Shown here: piece after piece, positions 16,390-24,260 of the stretch | Layout: the number at the start of each line of letters is the position of its first letter | Position numbering within the stretch: position 1 is the first letter of the stretch | DNA from: Firm-04 sp045642925 | Lineage (GTDB): Bacteria > Bacillota > Clostridia > Oscillospirales > Ruminococcaceae | NCBI GenBank assembly: GCA_045642925.1 | Contig: JAZUJW010000040.1 | Coordinates: 1-35,004 of the forward strand | DNA: 35,004 nucleotides | Direction: 5' to 3' | Position numbers and translations under genes: made by a program | The notes under the pieces: generated by a model | What the model was told of the DNA's origin: nothing | What the model saw: only the letters and a program-made list of their open reading frames with translations | Database searches by the model: none

Positions 16390-16821
16390 ATGTTCATTCA
16401 ACAGATTTCCATATTCATCGAAAACCGTCCCGGCCGCCTTGCCGCTGTCACACAGCTTCTTGGCGATGCCGGCATCGACATTCGTTCCCTTTCCCTTGCA
16501 GATACCCGTGATTTCGGTATCCTGCGCCTGATCGTCAACAAACCCGAACTGGCTTGCCGTGTCCTGAAGGATGCGGGATGCACCATTACACTCACCAATG
16601 TCGTGGGCGTGAAAATCTCTGACAGACCGGGCGGACTTGCCGATGTGCTCCAGATTTTGAATCGTGCGGATGTGAATGTCGAGTATATGTATGCGTTCGT
16701 CAATCGTGTGGCAGACCGTGCCGATGTGATTTTCCGTGTGGACAAAGAGGAGAAATGCCTTGCGGTTTTGCAGGAGAATCATGTGGAAATATTGCCATGC
16801 GATGAGGTATACGAGGCGTAA
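16390..16821 (+). CDS. Tandem ACT-domain protein
   Basis: Small regulatory or ligand-binding protein of 143 residues with two ACT domains, first about 1-70 (ISIFIENRPGRLAAVTQLL) and second about 71-140 (VKISDRPGGLADVLQIL). Each shows the ligand-loop pattern (N/D)RPG. ACT domains commonly bind amino acids. Proteins of this form often follow paaK and are thought to sense aromatic amino acids or aryl acids; the exact ligand here is inferred from context. GAGAGGAGG precedes the ATG, 15 bases after paaK. No clear terminator follows. Confidence 0.93.
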   Translation: MFIQQISIFIENRPGRLAAVTQLLGDAGIDIRSLSLADTRDFGILRLIVNKPELACRVLKDAGCTITLTNVVGVKISDRPGGLADVLQILNRADVNVEYMYAFVNRVADRADVIFRVDKEEKCLAVLQENHVEILPCDEVYEA

Positions 16822-16891
16822 GCGCTTTGTGAAAAATGCTGTAATTCTCAAACACTTTTGCATAAAAACGCCGAAATATTATGCAGTCCTC

Positions 16892-16919
16892 TTGACATTT
16901 CGCCAAAATAGTGTATAAT
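16892..16919 (+). promoter_or_regulatory. Consensus sigma-A promoter of the zinc-ribbon gene
   Basis: TTGACA (16892-16897), a 16-base spacer and TATAAT (16914-16919). Both hexamers are perfect, so basal transcription should be strong, which makes the palindrome just downstream a plausible repressor site. Confidence 0.9.
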
Positions 16920-16940
16920 ATTATTGTAGGCACTGTGGGC

Positions 16941-16959
16941 ATTTGATAAAATGTCAAAT
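16941..16959. promoter_or_regulatory. Possible operator palindrome in the leader
   Basis: ATTTGA (16941-16946) and TCAAAT (16954-16959) form an inverted repeat about 15 bases after the expected transcription start. A second TGTCAAAT follows directly (16961-16968) as a direct repeat of 16952-16959. No regulator family is assigned. Confidence 0.3.
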
Positions 16960-17040
16960 TTGTCAAATTACCTGCTGGTTACAAAATGAAAAAAAATTGC
17001 GATAGCATGGATATGCTTTCACGATAGGAGAGTGTGTATT

Positions 17041-17481
17041 ATGGGACTGATTGATTTTGTAAGCGACAAAAGCCGTTCAGCATCGGATAAGTTCGCTAAT
17101 ATGTCCGAAGTACAGAATTTGAAAAGAAAGATTCTGTATGAGGAGGAGCGTATCGTTGAGATTTTCGCTGACCTCGGCAAGAAATATTACAAGAATCCTG
17201 ACGAAGATCCTTCCGTATTCCGTGCGCTGTGCGATGACATTGACCAGCGTCGCCGCCGTATCAAGAAAATGAAGTTTGAACTGAATACTCTGCGTGGCTA
17301 CAAAATGTGCCCGAAGTGCGATGCACAGAACAGCGAAAAGAGCATCTTCTGCGGTGTCTGCGGTGCAAGACTGCCTGATCCCGAGGACGAGGATTTTACC
17401 TCTCTCGAAGAAAACGACTACTACACCGAGAGCAGCAATCAGTTCTTCAATGCAGACAGCACCGGTAATATCGGGCTGTAA
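17041..17481 (+). CDS. Coiled-coil zinc-ribbon protein
   Basis: Function unknown. The 146-residue soluble protein has a long, charged, probably coiled-coil helical region (about 22-86, rich in K, R and E) followed by a zinc ribbon with CPKC (90-93) and CGVC (104-107), then an acidic tail. Such zinc-ribbon proteins are common in Clostridia and are usually left as hypothetical. ATG at 17041 is preferred over GTG at 17032 because AGGAG sits 10 bases before the former and only one base before the latter. It is monocistronic, between a consensus promoter and a strong terminator. Confidence 0.85.
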   Translation: MGLIDFVSDKSRSASDKFANMSEVQNLKRKILYEEERIVEIFADLGKKYYKNPDEDPSVFRALCDDIDQRRRRIKKMKFELNTLRGYKMCPKCDAQNSEKSIFCGVCGARLPDPEDEDFTSLEENDYYTESSNQFFNADSTGNIGL

Positions 17482-17504
17482 TTTCCTGTAAAATAACATA
17501 CATC

Positions 17505-17539
17505 AGACCGTTCCATTTTCGATGGGACGGTCTTTTTTT
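17505..17539 (+). terminator. Rho-independent terminator of the zinc-ribbon gene
   Basis: AGACCGT-T-CCAT and ATGG-G-ACGGTCT form a long stem (17505-17533) around a TTTCG loop, followed by six further T's. It separates this gene from the spoIIIA operon. Confidence 0.95.
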
Positions 17540-17556
17540 GTCTTTTCGAAAAACCT

Positions 17557-17585
17557 GCATATCTTGTCCTTTACGCGCATAGATT
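17557..17585 (+). promoter_or_regulatory. Probable sigma-E promoter of the spoIIIA operon
   Basis: GCATATC (17557-17563), 14 bases, then CATAGATT (17578-17585). The Bacillus sigma-E consensus is kmATATT, 14-15 bases, CATACAnT, so each half differs at only one position. It lies after the upstream terminator and right before the spoIIIAA ribosome site, as expected for mother-cell expression. Confidence 0.7.
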
Positions 17586-17607
17586 GAAGCAGAAAGGCGG
17601 GATGCAT

Positions 17608-18504
17608 ATGAAAATCAGCAGTTTCGGGAAGGTACTTCCATACCTGCCGCAGACGGTACAGGGGGTACTTGCTTTGCTTCCAACAGAAAAAACTGCGCAG
17701 ATACAGGAAATTCGTTTGCGCATCGGCAGAAAGCCGCAAATCGTATGCGGCGGACAGGCAGCGCCGCTTGCAGAAAGTGAAACCGTCGGCAGAACAATGT
17801 TGGATGAAACCTTTTTGCGTATTTGCGAGCATTCTATCCATAGCTGCCGTGAAGAAGTACAGCAGGGATTTGTCACGATCGCAGGCGGATGCCGTGTTGG
17901 ACTTTGTGGAACGGCAGTGCTGCATGACGGTATGCCCGAAACGCTTCGCCATATCAGCGGGATGAATTTTCGAATTGCGTGTGAAGTGCGGGGCTGTGCA
18001 GCAGAACTTGTACGGCGTGTCTTTGCGGACGGCATCTGCGGACTCGTGGTCGCTGGTGCGCCAAATTCCGGCAAAACAACGATGCTGCGGGATATTTGCC
18101 GTATCATGGGAAGCCGATACCGCATCAGCGTCATTGACGAGCGCGGAGAACTTGCTGCCCTGCGCTACGGGGAATCGCCGTTCGATATGGGCGAGCAGAC
18201 CGATATATTTGACGGATTGCCGAAAGCGGTCGGCATCGGGATGGCAGTGCGTGTGATGTCGCCCGAAGTGTTGATTTGCGATGAAATCGGCGGCGCGGAC
18301 GAGGTCGATGCGCTATTGCCTGCATTACATACGGGTGTACATCTGATTGCGGCGGCGCACGCAGGCAGTCTGCCCGCACTCTATGAACGTCCGCAAATGC
18401 GGCGGCTGTTGGAGGCAAATGCCTTTTCCTATGCGGCAATGCTGGGGACAGGTGCGCAGTGCGGGCAGGTGACGGCACTGCGGCTGGTCGGGAGGGAAAA
18501 CTGA
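17608..18504 (+). CDS. spoIIIAA: Stage III sporulation protein AA
   Basis: Mother-cell ATPase of the SpoIIIA-SpoIIQ channel that links mother cell and forespore after engulfment; related to secretion ATPases. The 298-residue protein has Walker A GAPNSGKTTML (about 150-160), SVIDERGELAA, and Walker B VLICDEIGG (about 221-229). Length is close to the usual 307. The ATG at 17608 is chosen because AAGGCGG lies 7 bases upstream; the ATG six bases earlier is too close. The stop codon overlaps the spoIIIAB start (TGATG). First gene of an intact eight-gene operon. Confidence 0.96.
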   Translation: MKISSFGKVLPYLPQTVQGVLALLPTEKTAQIQEIRLRIGRKPQIVCGGQAAPLAESETVGRTMLDETFLRICEHSIHSCREEVQQGFVTIAGGCRVGLCGTAVLHDGMPETLRHISGMNFRIACEVRGCAAELVRRVFADGICGLVVAGAPNSGKTTMLRDICRIMGSRYRISVIDERGELAALRYGESPFDMGEQTDIFDGLPKAVGIGMAVRVMSPEVLICDEIGGADEVDALLPALHTGVHLIAAAHAGSLPALYERPQMRRLLEANAFSYAAMLGTGAQCGQVTALRLVGREN

Positions 18505-18995
18505 TGCGGTATGCAGGACTGGCACTGCTGCTGACGGCGGCGGCACTGCTTGGCAATTGCGCGGCGAAACGCTTGGAACTGCGTGTAAAACGGCTTGATT
18601 TGCTGGAACGCTTCTGTATGGCTGTTTCGGCGGAACTGCGGTATCTTCTGCCGCCTGTGGGTACGCTTCTGCGGACGCTTTCGGTGCGGGAATGTTTTGC
18701 AGAACTGTCCTTTTTGCAAGAGGCGGCAGAGAATGCGGAAGCTTTTCCCGATGGCTGGCGGAAAGCAGTCGCGGCGGACAGGCATCTGCGGACGGAGGAG
18801 CGTGCCGTCCTGCAAACGATTGGGGACACGCTGGGACAAATGGATGCGGAGGGACAGCTTGCGGCACTGGGGCTTTGTGCGGAACGTCTGCGGGAACTGC
18901 GGGAAACGGCGGCGCGGCAGGTGCAGGCACGCGGGCAGATGTATCGGAGCATGGGCATTCTGGGCGGTATTTTTCTCGTGATTGTGTTGATTTAA
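18504..18995 (+). CDS. spoIIIAB: Stage III sporulation protein AB
   Basis: Membrane component of the SpoIIIA complex, related to type II secretion/pilus F-like proteins. The 163-residue protein has an N-terminal hydrophobic segment (about 3-20), a helical middle and a C-terminal membrane helix (GILGGIFLVIVLI). The typical block RLDLLERFCMAVSAELRY is near the start. ATG overlaps the spoIIIAA stop by one base, with GGGAGGG upstream. Confidence 0.94.
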   Translation: MRYAGLALLLTAAALLGNCAAKRLELRVKRLDLLERFCMAVSAELRYLLPPVGTLLRTLSVRECFAELSFLQEAAENAEAFPDGWRKAVAADRHLRTEERAVLQTIGDTLGQMDAEGQLAALGLCAERLRELRETAARQVQARGQMYRSMGILGGIFLVIVLI

Positions 18996-19005
18996 GGGGA
19001 AATGC

Positions 19006-19203
19006 ATGGATATTGACCTGATTTTTAAGGTAGCAGGCATCGGCATCATCGTGGCGGTACTGAATCTGGTGTTGAAACGAGCGGAGCGTGAAGAACAGGC
19101 AATGCTGACGACACTGGCAGGACTGATTGTGGTACTGATGTTGATTATCACGCAGATACAGGATTTATTTGATACCGTTAAGACGGTGTTCGGGTTATGG
19201 TGA
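19006..19203 (+). CDS. spoIIIAC: Stage III sporulation protein AC
   Basis: Small integral membrane protein (65 residues) of the SpoIIIA channel, with two hydrophobic helices (about 6-23 and 33-50) joined by a charged loop containing KRAEREEQA, typical for SpoIIIAC. AAGGGGAA precedes the ATG. Its end overlaps the spoIIIAD start by 7 bases. Confidence 0.94.
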   Translation: MDIDLIFKVAGIGIIVAVLNLVLKRAEREEQAMLTTLAGLIVVLMLIITQIQDLFDTVKTVFGLW

Positions 19204-19589
19204 CGGCATTGCAGGTGGCGGGGCTTTCGCTGACGGCGGTTCTGCTGGCGAAAACTCTGCGGCGGTATAGCGCAGAACAGGCGATGCTGCTGACATTACT
19301 GCTTTGTGTCGGGCTGACGGCGGCGGCAGTACAGTCGCTTTTGCCGCTGTTGGAACGGATGAATCAAATGCTGACAGCAGGCGGTTTGCGGGCAGACGAA
19401 ATTGCAAAGCTGAGCAAGGGCATCGGCATCTGCATCGTGACGGAGCTTGCGGCGGAAACCTGCAAGGATGCGGGAGAATCTGCACTATGCTCTGCGGTGC
19501 TGCTGACGGGAAAAACGGCGCTGCTGCTGCTTTGTCTGCCATTGATGGAATCGTTGCTGACGGTTTTGCGGGAGGTGTTGGGGGTATGA
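19197..19589 (+). CDS. spoIIIAD: Stage III sporulation protein AD
   Basis: Integral membrane protein of the SpoIIIA complex, 130 residues, with hydrophobic segments at about 5-20, 28-50 and 95-128. The conserved SKGIGICIVTELAAETCKDA block is near residue 78. ATG at 19197 or GTG at 19200 could start it; no strong ribosome site is seen, so translation is probably coupled to spoIIIAC. Its stop overlaps the next start (ATGA). Confidence 0.94.
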   Translation: MVTALQVAGLSLTAVLLAKTLRRYSAEQAMLLTLLLCVGLTAAAVQSLLPLLERMNQMLTAGGLRADEIAKLSKGIGICIVTELAAETCKDAGESALCSAVLLTGKTALLLLCLPLMESLLTVLREVLGV

Positions 19590-20698
19590 AACTGTTGCGG
19601 GGCTTTGTCATTTTTCTGACCGCATGGTGTATTTGTGCATGGGGCGTACCGTTGTGTTGTCATGCGGCAGATGCGGAAGGCATGGAAGCGCTGGAAGCGG
19701 CGGCAGAAAGCATTCCGTACCCTGACGGCATGGAGGCACTGACAGACGGCAATGCGGTGATGGACATTTCGCCGTCAAGCTGGGTGGGGATGCTCTGGGA
19801 CACGCTATGTGAGGAGCTGCGTGCGCCGCTGGTGCTGCTGTCGGCACTGTTGACGCTGACGCTGCTTTCTTCGGTGCTGGGTGGAATGCGGGATGCAGCA
19901 GCATCGGACAGCATGGGGAAAATGTTGGATTTGCTGTGTATTCTGGTCTGTGTGGGGGCGGCGGCAGAACCGCTTGGGGAATGCCTGACGCGCACGGCAG
20001 AAGCGCTTCATGACGGCAGTGTGTTCATGGCATCGTTTGTGCCTGTGTTCAGCGGATTTCTTGCGGCAGGCGGTGCAGTGGCGGGCGGTACGTCCTATCA
20101 GGTTTTATTGTTGTTTCTGACGGAATCCATGCAGCAATTGAATGATGGCATTCTCTTTCCGCTATTGCGGGCGGGTGCGGCGCTCGGCATGGCTGACGCG
20201 GTGCATCCGTCCCTGCATCTTGGCGGGCTGGTCGGCGGTTTGCGCAAGGGCGTGACAACGATTCTCGGCACGCTGATGACAGCATTTGCGGCATTGCTTT
20301 CGGTGCGGAGCTTTGTGGCAGACGCGGCGGATGGGCTTGCTATGAAAACCGCGAAATTGCTGACATCGACACTGATTCCGATTGTGGGCGGGGCGGTGTC
20401 GGATGCGTGCGGGACGGTGCAGGGGAGCATTCGGATGCTGCAAAGCGGGACGGGTGTGCTGGGCATACTTGCCATCGCATGGCTGACCGTGCCGCCGCTG
20501 TGTTCGGCGTTTTGCTATCGTCTGGCGTTCGGTATTGCGGGCATGGCGGCAGAAACGGCAGGTGCGGCATCCATGCAGCGGCTATGCAGAGATGCAGAAA
20601 GTATTCTTGCGGCGGCTGCGGCAATGCTTGTCATTTATGCGCTGATGCTGATGTTTTCGACTGCCATTATGCTGATGCTGATGACAGGAGCAAAGTGA
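19586..20698 (+). CDS. spoIIIAE: Stage III sporulation protein AE
   Basis: Large polytopic membrane protein of the SpoIIIA channel, 370 residues. An N-terminal signal-like segment ends near CCHAADA, followed by a short outside part and about seven or eight membrane helices. Family blocks include FVPVFSGFLAAGG, TLIPIVGGAVSDA and the hydrophobic C terminus MLMFSTAIMLMLMTG. The start is ATG in the ATGA overlap with spoIIIAD, with GGAGG 11 bases upstream. An apparent in-frame extension upstream is only read-through of the spoIIIAD region. Confidence 0.95.
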   Translation: MKLLRGFVIFLTAWCICAWGVPLCCHAADAEGMEALEAAAESIPYPDGMEALTDGNAVMDISPSSWVGMLWDTLCEELRAPLVLLSALLTLTLLSSVLGGMRDAAASDSMGKMLDLLCILVCVGAAAEPLGECLTRTAEALHDGSVFMASFVPVFSGFLAAGGAVAGGTSYQVLLLFLTESMQQLNDGILFPLLRAGAALGMADAVHPSLHLGGLVGGLRKGVTTILGTLMTAFAALLSVRSFVADAADGLAMKTAKLLTSTLIPIVGGAVSDACGTVQGSIRMLQSGTGVLGILAIAWLTVPPLCSAFCYRLAFGIAGMAAETAGAASMQRLCRDAESILAAAAAMLVIYALMLMFSTAIMLMLMTGAK

Positions 20699-20713
20699 GG
20701 GGAGGGGAATGAG

Positions 20714-21178
20714 ATGCAGTCGATTCAGACGACAGTGCTTTGTGCAAGCCTGACTGCTGCGGCATTGACGGCGGCGGAGAGCATTTTGCCGATGGAGCGC
20801 TTCGAAAAGCAGATGCGCGCCATATTTCTTTGCCTGCTGATGCTTTCACTGCTGCGGCCGCTTATCGGAATGCGGCTGACGCTGCCGGAAACGGACGAAA
20901 ATATGTCGCTTGCGCCATGGACAGCGGCAGCACAGGCGGCACAGGAACAGGCGGCAGAAGAATGTCTGCGGGAGAATTTGCAGCAGGCGCTTACAGAACG
21001 CAATGTCAATTGTGAGGTGCGGCAGGTGACAGTGCATATTTCGGAGAATGGCAGCATAGAAATAGATGCGGTCGAAATTGCAGGCAATACGCTGACTGCG
21101 ACAGTCTATCTGCGCGAATGGCTCGGTACACAGCCTGTGATTACCGTTTCGGGAGAGGAGGCGGCAAATCAGCCGTGA
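20714..21178 (+). CDS. spoIIIAF: Stage III sporulation protein AF
   Basis: SpoIIIA channel component, 154 residues, with two N-terminal membrane helices (about 5-23 and 33-53) and a soluble domain (about 70-150) of the ring-building type, with the VNCEVRQVTVHI strand and a NTLTATVYL segment. GGGAGGGGAA precedes the ATG. The stop overlaps the GTG start of spoIIIAG. Confidence 0.9.
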   Translation: MQSIQTTVLCASLTAAALTAAESILPMERFEKQMRAIFLCLLMLSLLRPLIGMRLTLPETDENMSLAPWTAAAQAAQEQAAEECLRENLQQALTERNVNCEVRQVTVHISENGSIEIDAVEIAGNTLTATVYLREWLGTQPVITVSGEEAANQP

Positions 21179-21714
21179 AGTATATCAAATGGCTGCGGCA
21201 ATGGTGCAGGGAGGGCAGCGGCGTGCGTGTGGTCGTGCTGCTGGGAGTGTGCGGCATGGCACTGATCATGCTTTCGGGACTTTTGCCGCATGATCGGAAA
21301 ACGACGCAGGACGTGACAGTATCGGCAGTGGAATTTTCGGAAGCGGAATATGCCGCAGAAATGGAAAATCGCCTGCAAACGCTGCTTTCACGCATGGAGG
21401 GCGTTGGCAGTGTAACGGTCATGGTGACGGTCAGTGGGACGGCAGAGCAAGTCTATGCAGAGGAGGTGAATGCCGCGCAGAGTGAAAAAAGCCGACAGTC
21501 GCAGAATGCGTATGTCATTATGAAGTCGGGCGGGACGGAAACGCCGCTGGTTTCCCGCACAAAGTATCCGCAAATCGCGGGTGTTGCGGTATTATGCAGC
21601 GGGGGCGGCAGTGCAGCCGTGCAGGAGCGCGTCATGCGGGCGGTATCCACCGTACTCGGCATTGCGGTATCGGATATTTATGTCGGGCAGCAGCGAACTG
21701 CTGCGAAATCCTGA
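21175..21714 (+). CDS. spoIIIAG: Stage III sporulation protein AG
   Basis: Forms a large ring in the intermembrane space as part of the SpoIIIA-SpoIIQ channel. The 179-residue protein has one N-terminal membrane helix (about 18-37) and a ring-building domain. Family blocks are LLSRMEGVGSVTVMVTVSG, SRTKYPQIAGVAVLCSGGG and the end VLGIAVSDIYV. GTG start overlaps the spoIIIAF stop (GTGA); AGGAGG lies 13 bases upstream, a little far, so coupling is likely. Confidence 0.94.
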   Translation: MKYIKWLRQWCREGSGVRVVVLLGVCGMALIMLSGLLPHDRKTTQDVTVSAVEFSEAEYAAEMENRLQTLLSRMEGVGSVTVMVTVSGTAEQVYAEEVNAAQSEKSRQSQNAYVIMKSGGTETPLVSRTKYPQIAGVAVLCSGGGSAAVQERVMRAVSTVLGIAVSDIYVGQQRTAAKS

Positions 21715-21729
21715 AGGGAGCGTATTTAC

Positions 21730-22323
21730 ATGAAAAAACCAACTGTAATCATCGGAAAGAAGCAAATCATTCTGAGCGCCATGACACTGATTCTCGGCAT
21801 TGCGGTCTACCTGAATTATGTGCTTGCGGACGGCATGACCTTGCTGCCGCAGGATGCGGTGACAATGCAGAACAAGAGTGCAGAAGCGGTCAATGCAGAA
21901 CCATTGCAGGCAGAGGGAGAACTTGCCCCCTATGGCGCAGCAGAACTGGTCAATGCGGCGGCAGACGGGAATGCAGACTACTTCGCGCAGGCAAGACTGG
22001 AGAAGCAGACAAGCCGCGACCATGCCGTAGAAACGCTGCAAAGCATCATTGGAGGCGGCGATCTGAGCGAGAACGAAATGGTGGTCAATGCCATTGATGC
22101 AGTGAGCATTTCGAAGCAAATCGAGAGCGAAAGTGTGATCGAGAGCCTGATCCTTGCGCAGGGATTTCATGACTGCGTGGTATATCTGGACGGTGATGCG
22201 GCAAAAATCGTAGTAGAAACCGCAGGACTCGAACCCGCACAGGCAGCCGCCATCAAAGAAATCGTGCTGAGTGAGGTGGAAATTCCCGCAGAGGGTATCC
22301 GCATTTTTGAGGTCGCACCGTGA
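21730..22323 (+). CDS. spoIIIAH: Stage III sporulation protein AH
   Basis: Mother-cell partner of forespore SpoIIQ; the pair holds the outer forespore membrane channel together. The 197-residue protein has a single N-terminal helix (about 12-30, KKQIILSAMTLILGIAVYLN), a variable linker and a C-terminal YscJ/FliF-like ring domain (about 110-197, with ESLILAQGFHDCVVYLDGD). GAAGGGAG precedes the ATG. Last gene of the operon; a terminator-like stem follows. Confidence 0.94.
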   Translation: MKKPTVIIGKKQIILSAMTLILGIAVYLNYVLADGMTLLPQDAVTMQNKSAEAVNAEPLQAEGELAPYGAAELVNAAADGNADYFAQARLEKQTSRDHAVETLQSIIGGGDLSENEMVVNAIDAVSISKQIESESVIESLILAQGFHDCVVYLDGDAAKIVVETAGLEPAQAAAIKEIVLSEVEIPAEGIRIFEVAP

Positions 22324-22329
22324 AAATTG

Positions 22330-22370
22330 CGGCTTCCGAAAAAAATTTTTTGTGAAACGCCGATTTTTTT
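22330..22370 (+). terminator. Probable terminator of the spoIIIA operon
   Basis: CGGCTTC and GAA-CGCCG flank an AAAAAAATTTTTT core (22330-22362), followed by ATTTTTTT. The stem has bulges, but the T-run and the position 6 bases after the spoIIIAH stop, before a new promoter, support it. Confidence 0.6.
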
Positions 22371-22380
22371 CAAAAAAAGG

Positions 22381-22409
22381 TTGTGCCGCGGCGAAAAATT
22401 TGCTATAAT
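22381..22409 (+). promoter_or_regulatory. Sigma-A-type promoter of the asp23-nusB-xse-isp-dxs-tlyA operon
   Basis: TTGTGC (22381-22386), 17-base spacer, TATAAT (22404-22409). It gives a leader of about 100 bases before the Asp23 protein and separates vegetative from sporulation transcription. Confidence 0.75.
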
Positions 22410-22516
22410 AAGAAATGTATAAATTCATGAAGCGATGCGGCAGGCTGTATGGCAGCGGCTTGCCGTCCGCTTCCGATAACTGCAATCTGATTTTACAGGA
22501 AACGGAGAAAAATACT

Positions 22517-22858
22517 ATGAGCAATCAATATCCAAGCAAACCGGAAGTTGCGGGAAATGTAAAAATTTCCGAAAATGTGATTCGTTCGATCGCAAAGGAA
22601 ACTGCGATGGAAATTGAAGGCGTGGAAGCCATTGCACCGCCGCATAAATCGTTGCTGCGGGCTGCAAATGCCATTGAAATTGCAGTCAGTGGTGATGTGG
22701 TGGAAATCACATTGAATCTGGTCTTCCAGAACGGCATCCGCCTTCAGAAGGCAGCAGAACAGGTGCAGCGCGCAGTAAAGGAGAATGTGCAGAACATGAC
22801 AGGCGTTGTCGTGTCGAAAGTTCACATTATTGCTGCGGGACTGGTATTTGAGGGCTGA
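22517..22858 (+). CDS. Asp23/Gls24 family envelope stress response protein
   Basis: Small protein (113 residues) of the Asp23/Gls24/YloU family, which in Gram-positives is linked to envelope stress and membrane association. Visible blocks are GNVKISENVIRSIAKETAMEIEGVEAI and VVEITLNLVFQNG, then a C-terminal helix-strand ending VVVSKVHIIAAGLVF. ACGGAGAAAA lies before the ATG at 22517. An upstream in-frame ATG at 22415 has no ribosome site. The position just before nusB is conserved in Clostridia. Confidence 0.93.
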   Translation: MSNQYPSKPEVAGNVKISENVIRSIAKETAMEIEGVEAIAPPHKSLLRAANAIEIAVSGDVVEITLNLVFQNGIRLQKAAEQVQRAVKENVQNMTGVVVSKVHIIAAGLVFEG

Positions 22859-22875
22859 GAAAGGAATTTTCAAGT

Positions 22876-23307
22876 ATGACAAGACGTGAAATCCGTGACA
22901 GTGCGTTTAAACTGATGTTTGAAAAGCTGCTGCGCGATGACTCAATGGACGAGCTGTATGCGATCGCGGAGGATATTGACGAAGTCATCGTCAATGCACA
23001 GGTACGCGAAATGGTGGACGGCACATTGGCACACGCAGAAGAACTGGACGCAATTGTGAGCAAATACAGCAAAACCCGTGCGCTTTCGCGTATCCCGAAG
23101 CTGAATCTTGCCATTTTGCGCATCGCACTCTACGAGATTCTGTACGATGACGGAACACCGCAGAATGCTGCCATCAGTGAAGCGGTGGAACTGGCGAAGA
23201 ATTACACGTATCAGGAAGATGCAAGTTTTATCAACGGTCTGCTGGGTGCGTATGCCCGTGACCATGCAGAACCGAAATCTGCGGCAAAGGAAGCTGGAGA
23301 AGCATGA
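22876..23307 (+). CDS. nusB: Transcription antitermination factor NusB
   Basis: RNA-binding all-helical protein that joins NusE, NusG and NusA in antitermination of rRNA operons. The 143-residue length is standard. Visible blocks are TRREIRDSAFKLMFE at the N terminus, RIPKLNLAILRIALYEILY and EAVELAKNYTYQEDASFINGLL near the C terminus. AAAGGAA precedes the ATG. The stop overlaps the start of the next gene by 4 bases (ATGA). Confidence 0.97.
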   Translation: MTRREIRDSAFKLMFEKLLRDDSMDELYAIAEDIDEVIVNAQVREMVDGTLAHAEELDAIVSKYSKTRALSRIPKLNLAILRIALYEILYDDGTPQNAAISEAVELAKNYTYQEDASFINGLLGAYARDHAEPKSAAKEAGEA

Positions 23308-24260
23308 AACTGCTGGGCATTGATACCAGTAACTACACAACATCCTGTGCATGGCTGGATACGGAAACCATGGAAATCATGCAGCAGAAGCAGCTTTTGC
23401 CTGTTCCGGAGGGACAGGCAGGTCTGCGGCAGAGTGATGCCGTCTTTCACCATACCCGACAGCTGCCGCCGCTGATGGAAGCGCTGATGCGGCGTGTGGA
23501 CGGTGTACCTGCTGCAATCGGCGTATCTACGCAGCCACGTTCTGCAAAAGGTTCGTATATGCCATGTTTTCTTTCAGGAAAAGGAACGGCACAGGTACTT
23601 TCTGCCACATTGCACTGTCCGCTGCACGAAACCTCCCACCAGATGGGACATATTCTTGCGGCACTCTATTCTGCGGGAAAACTCTCGTGGCTCACGGAGG
23701 AACATGGTGCATTTCTGGCATTTCATGTCAGCGGCGGCACAACGGACTGTGTGCTGTGTACGCCGGATGCTGATAAGGTGCTGACCATTACACCCGTGTC
23801 GCAGTCGCTTGACCTCAAGGCGGGACAGGCAGTCGACCGTGTCGGACTGATGCTGGGTTTGCAGTTTCCGTGCGGCGCAGCACTTGAAAAACTGGCAATG
23901 CAAAGCAAATCGAAGGAAAAAGCGCGTGTCACGCTGAAAGACGGGTGCTGTTCCCTTTCCGGCTTGCAGAACCAGTGCGAAGCTATGCTGAAAAAAGGTG
24001 TATCTGCGCCTGATATTGCAAAATACTGTCTGAATTCGATTGCGGCGGTGCTGGATGCAATGACAAAGGATGCCGTGCAGCAGACAGGACAGAATGCGAT
24101 TCTGTATGCGGGCGGCGTAATGTCGGACAAGCTGATTCAGACGCAGCTTGGTTCTTTGCCATATGATATGGCATTTGCACAACCCGCATTTTCCTGCGAT
24201 AATGCGGCAGGAATTGCAATTTATGCAGCACTTGCGGAGAAATCAATATGTCTATCATAA
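23304..24260 (+). CDS. TsaD/Kae1-like (M22 family) paralogue
   Basis: ASKHA-fold protein of 318 residues related to TsaD, the tRNA threonylcarbamoyladenosine transferase, but distinct from it. The start KLLGIDTSNYTTSCA is the phosphate loop. HETSH (108-112) keeps the HxxxH metal motif, and HVSGGTTDCVL and LYAGGVMSD are nucleotide-binding blocks. Clostridia often carry this shorter second copy between nusB and xseA while the true tsaD lies elsewhere, so canonical t6A synthesis is unlikely to be its job. Its activity is unknown. It is translationally coupled to nusB (ATGA) and overlaps xseA by 13 bases. Confidence 0.85.
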   Translation: MKLLGIDTSNYTTSCAWLDTETMEIMQQKQLLPVPEGQAGLRQSDAVFHHTRQLPPLMEALMRRVDGVPAAIGVSTQPRSAKGSYMPCFLSGKGTAQVLSATLHCPLHETSHQMGHILAALYSAGKLSWLTEEHGAFLAFHVSGGTTDCVLCTPDADKVLTITPVSQSLDLKAGQAVDRVGLMLGLQFPCGAALEKLAMQSKSKEKARVTLKDGCCSLSGLQNQCEAMLKKGVSAPDIAKYCLNSIAAVLDAMTKDAVQQTGQNAILYAGGVMSDKLIQTQLGSLPYDMAFAQPAFSCDNAAGIAIYAALAEKSICLS

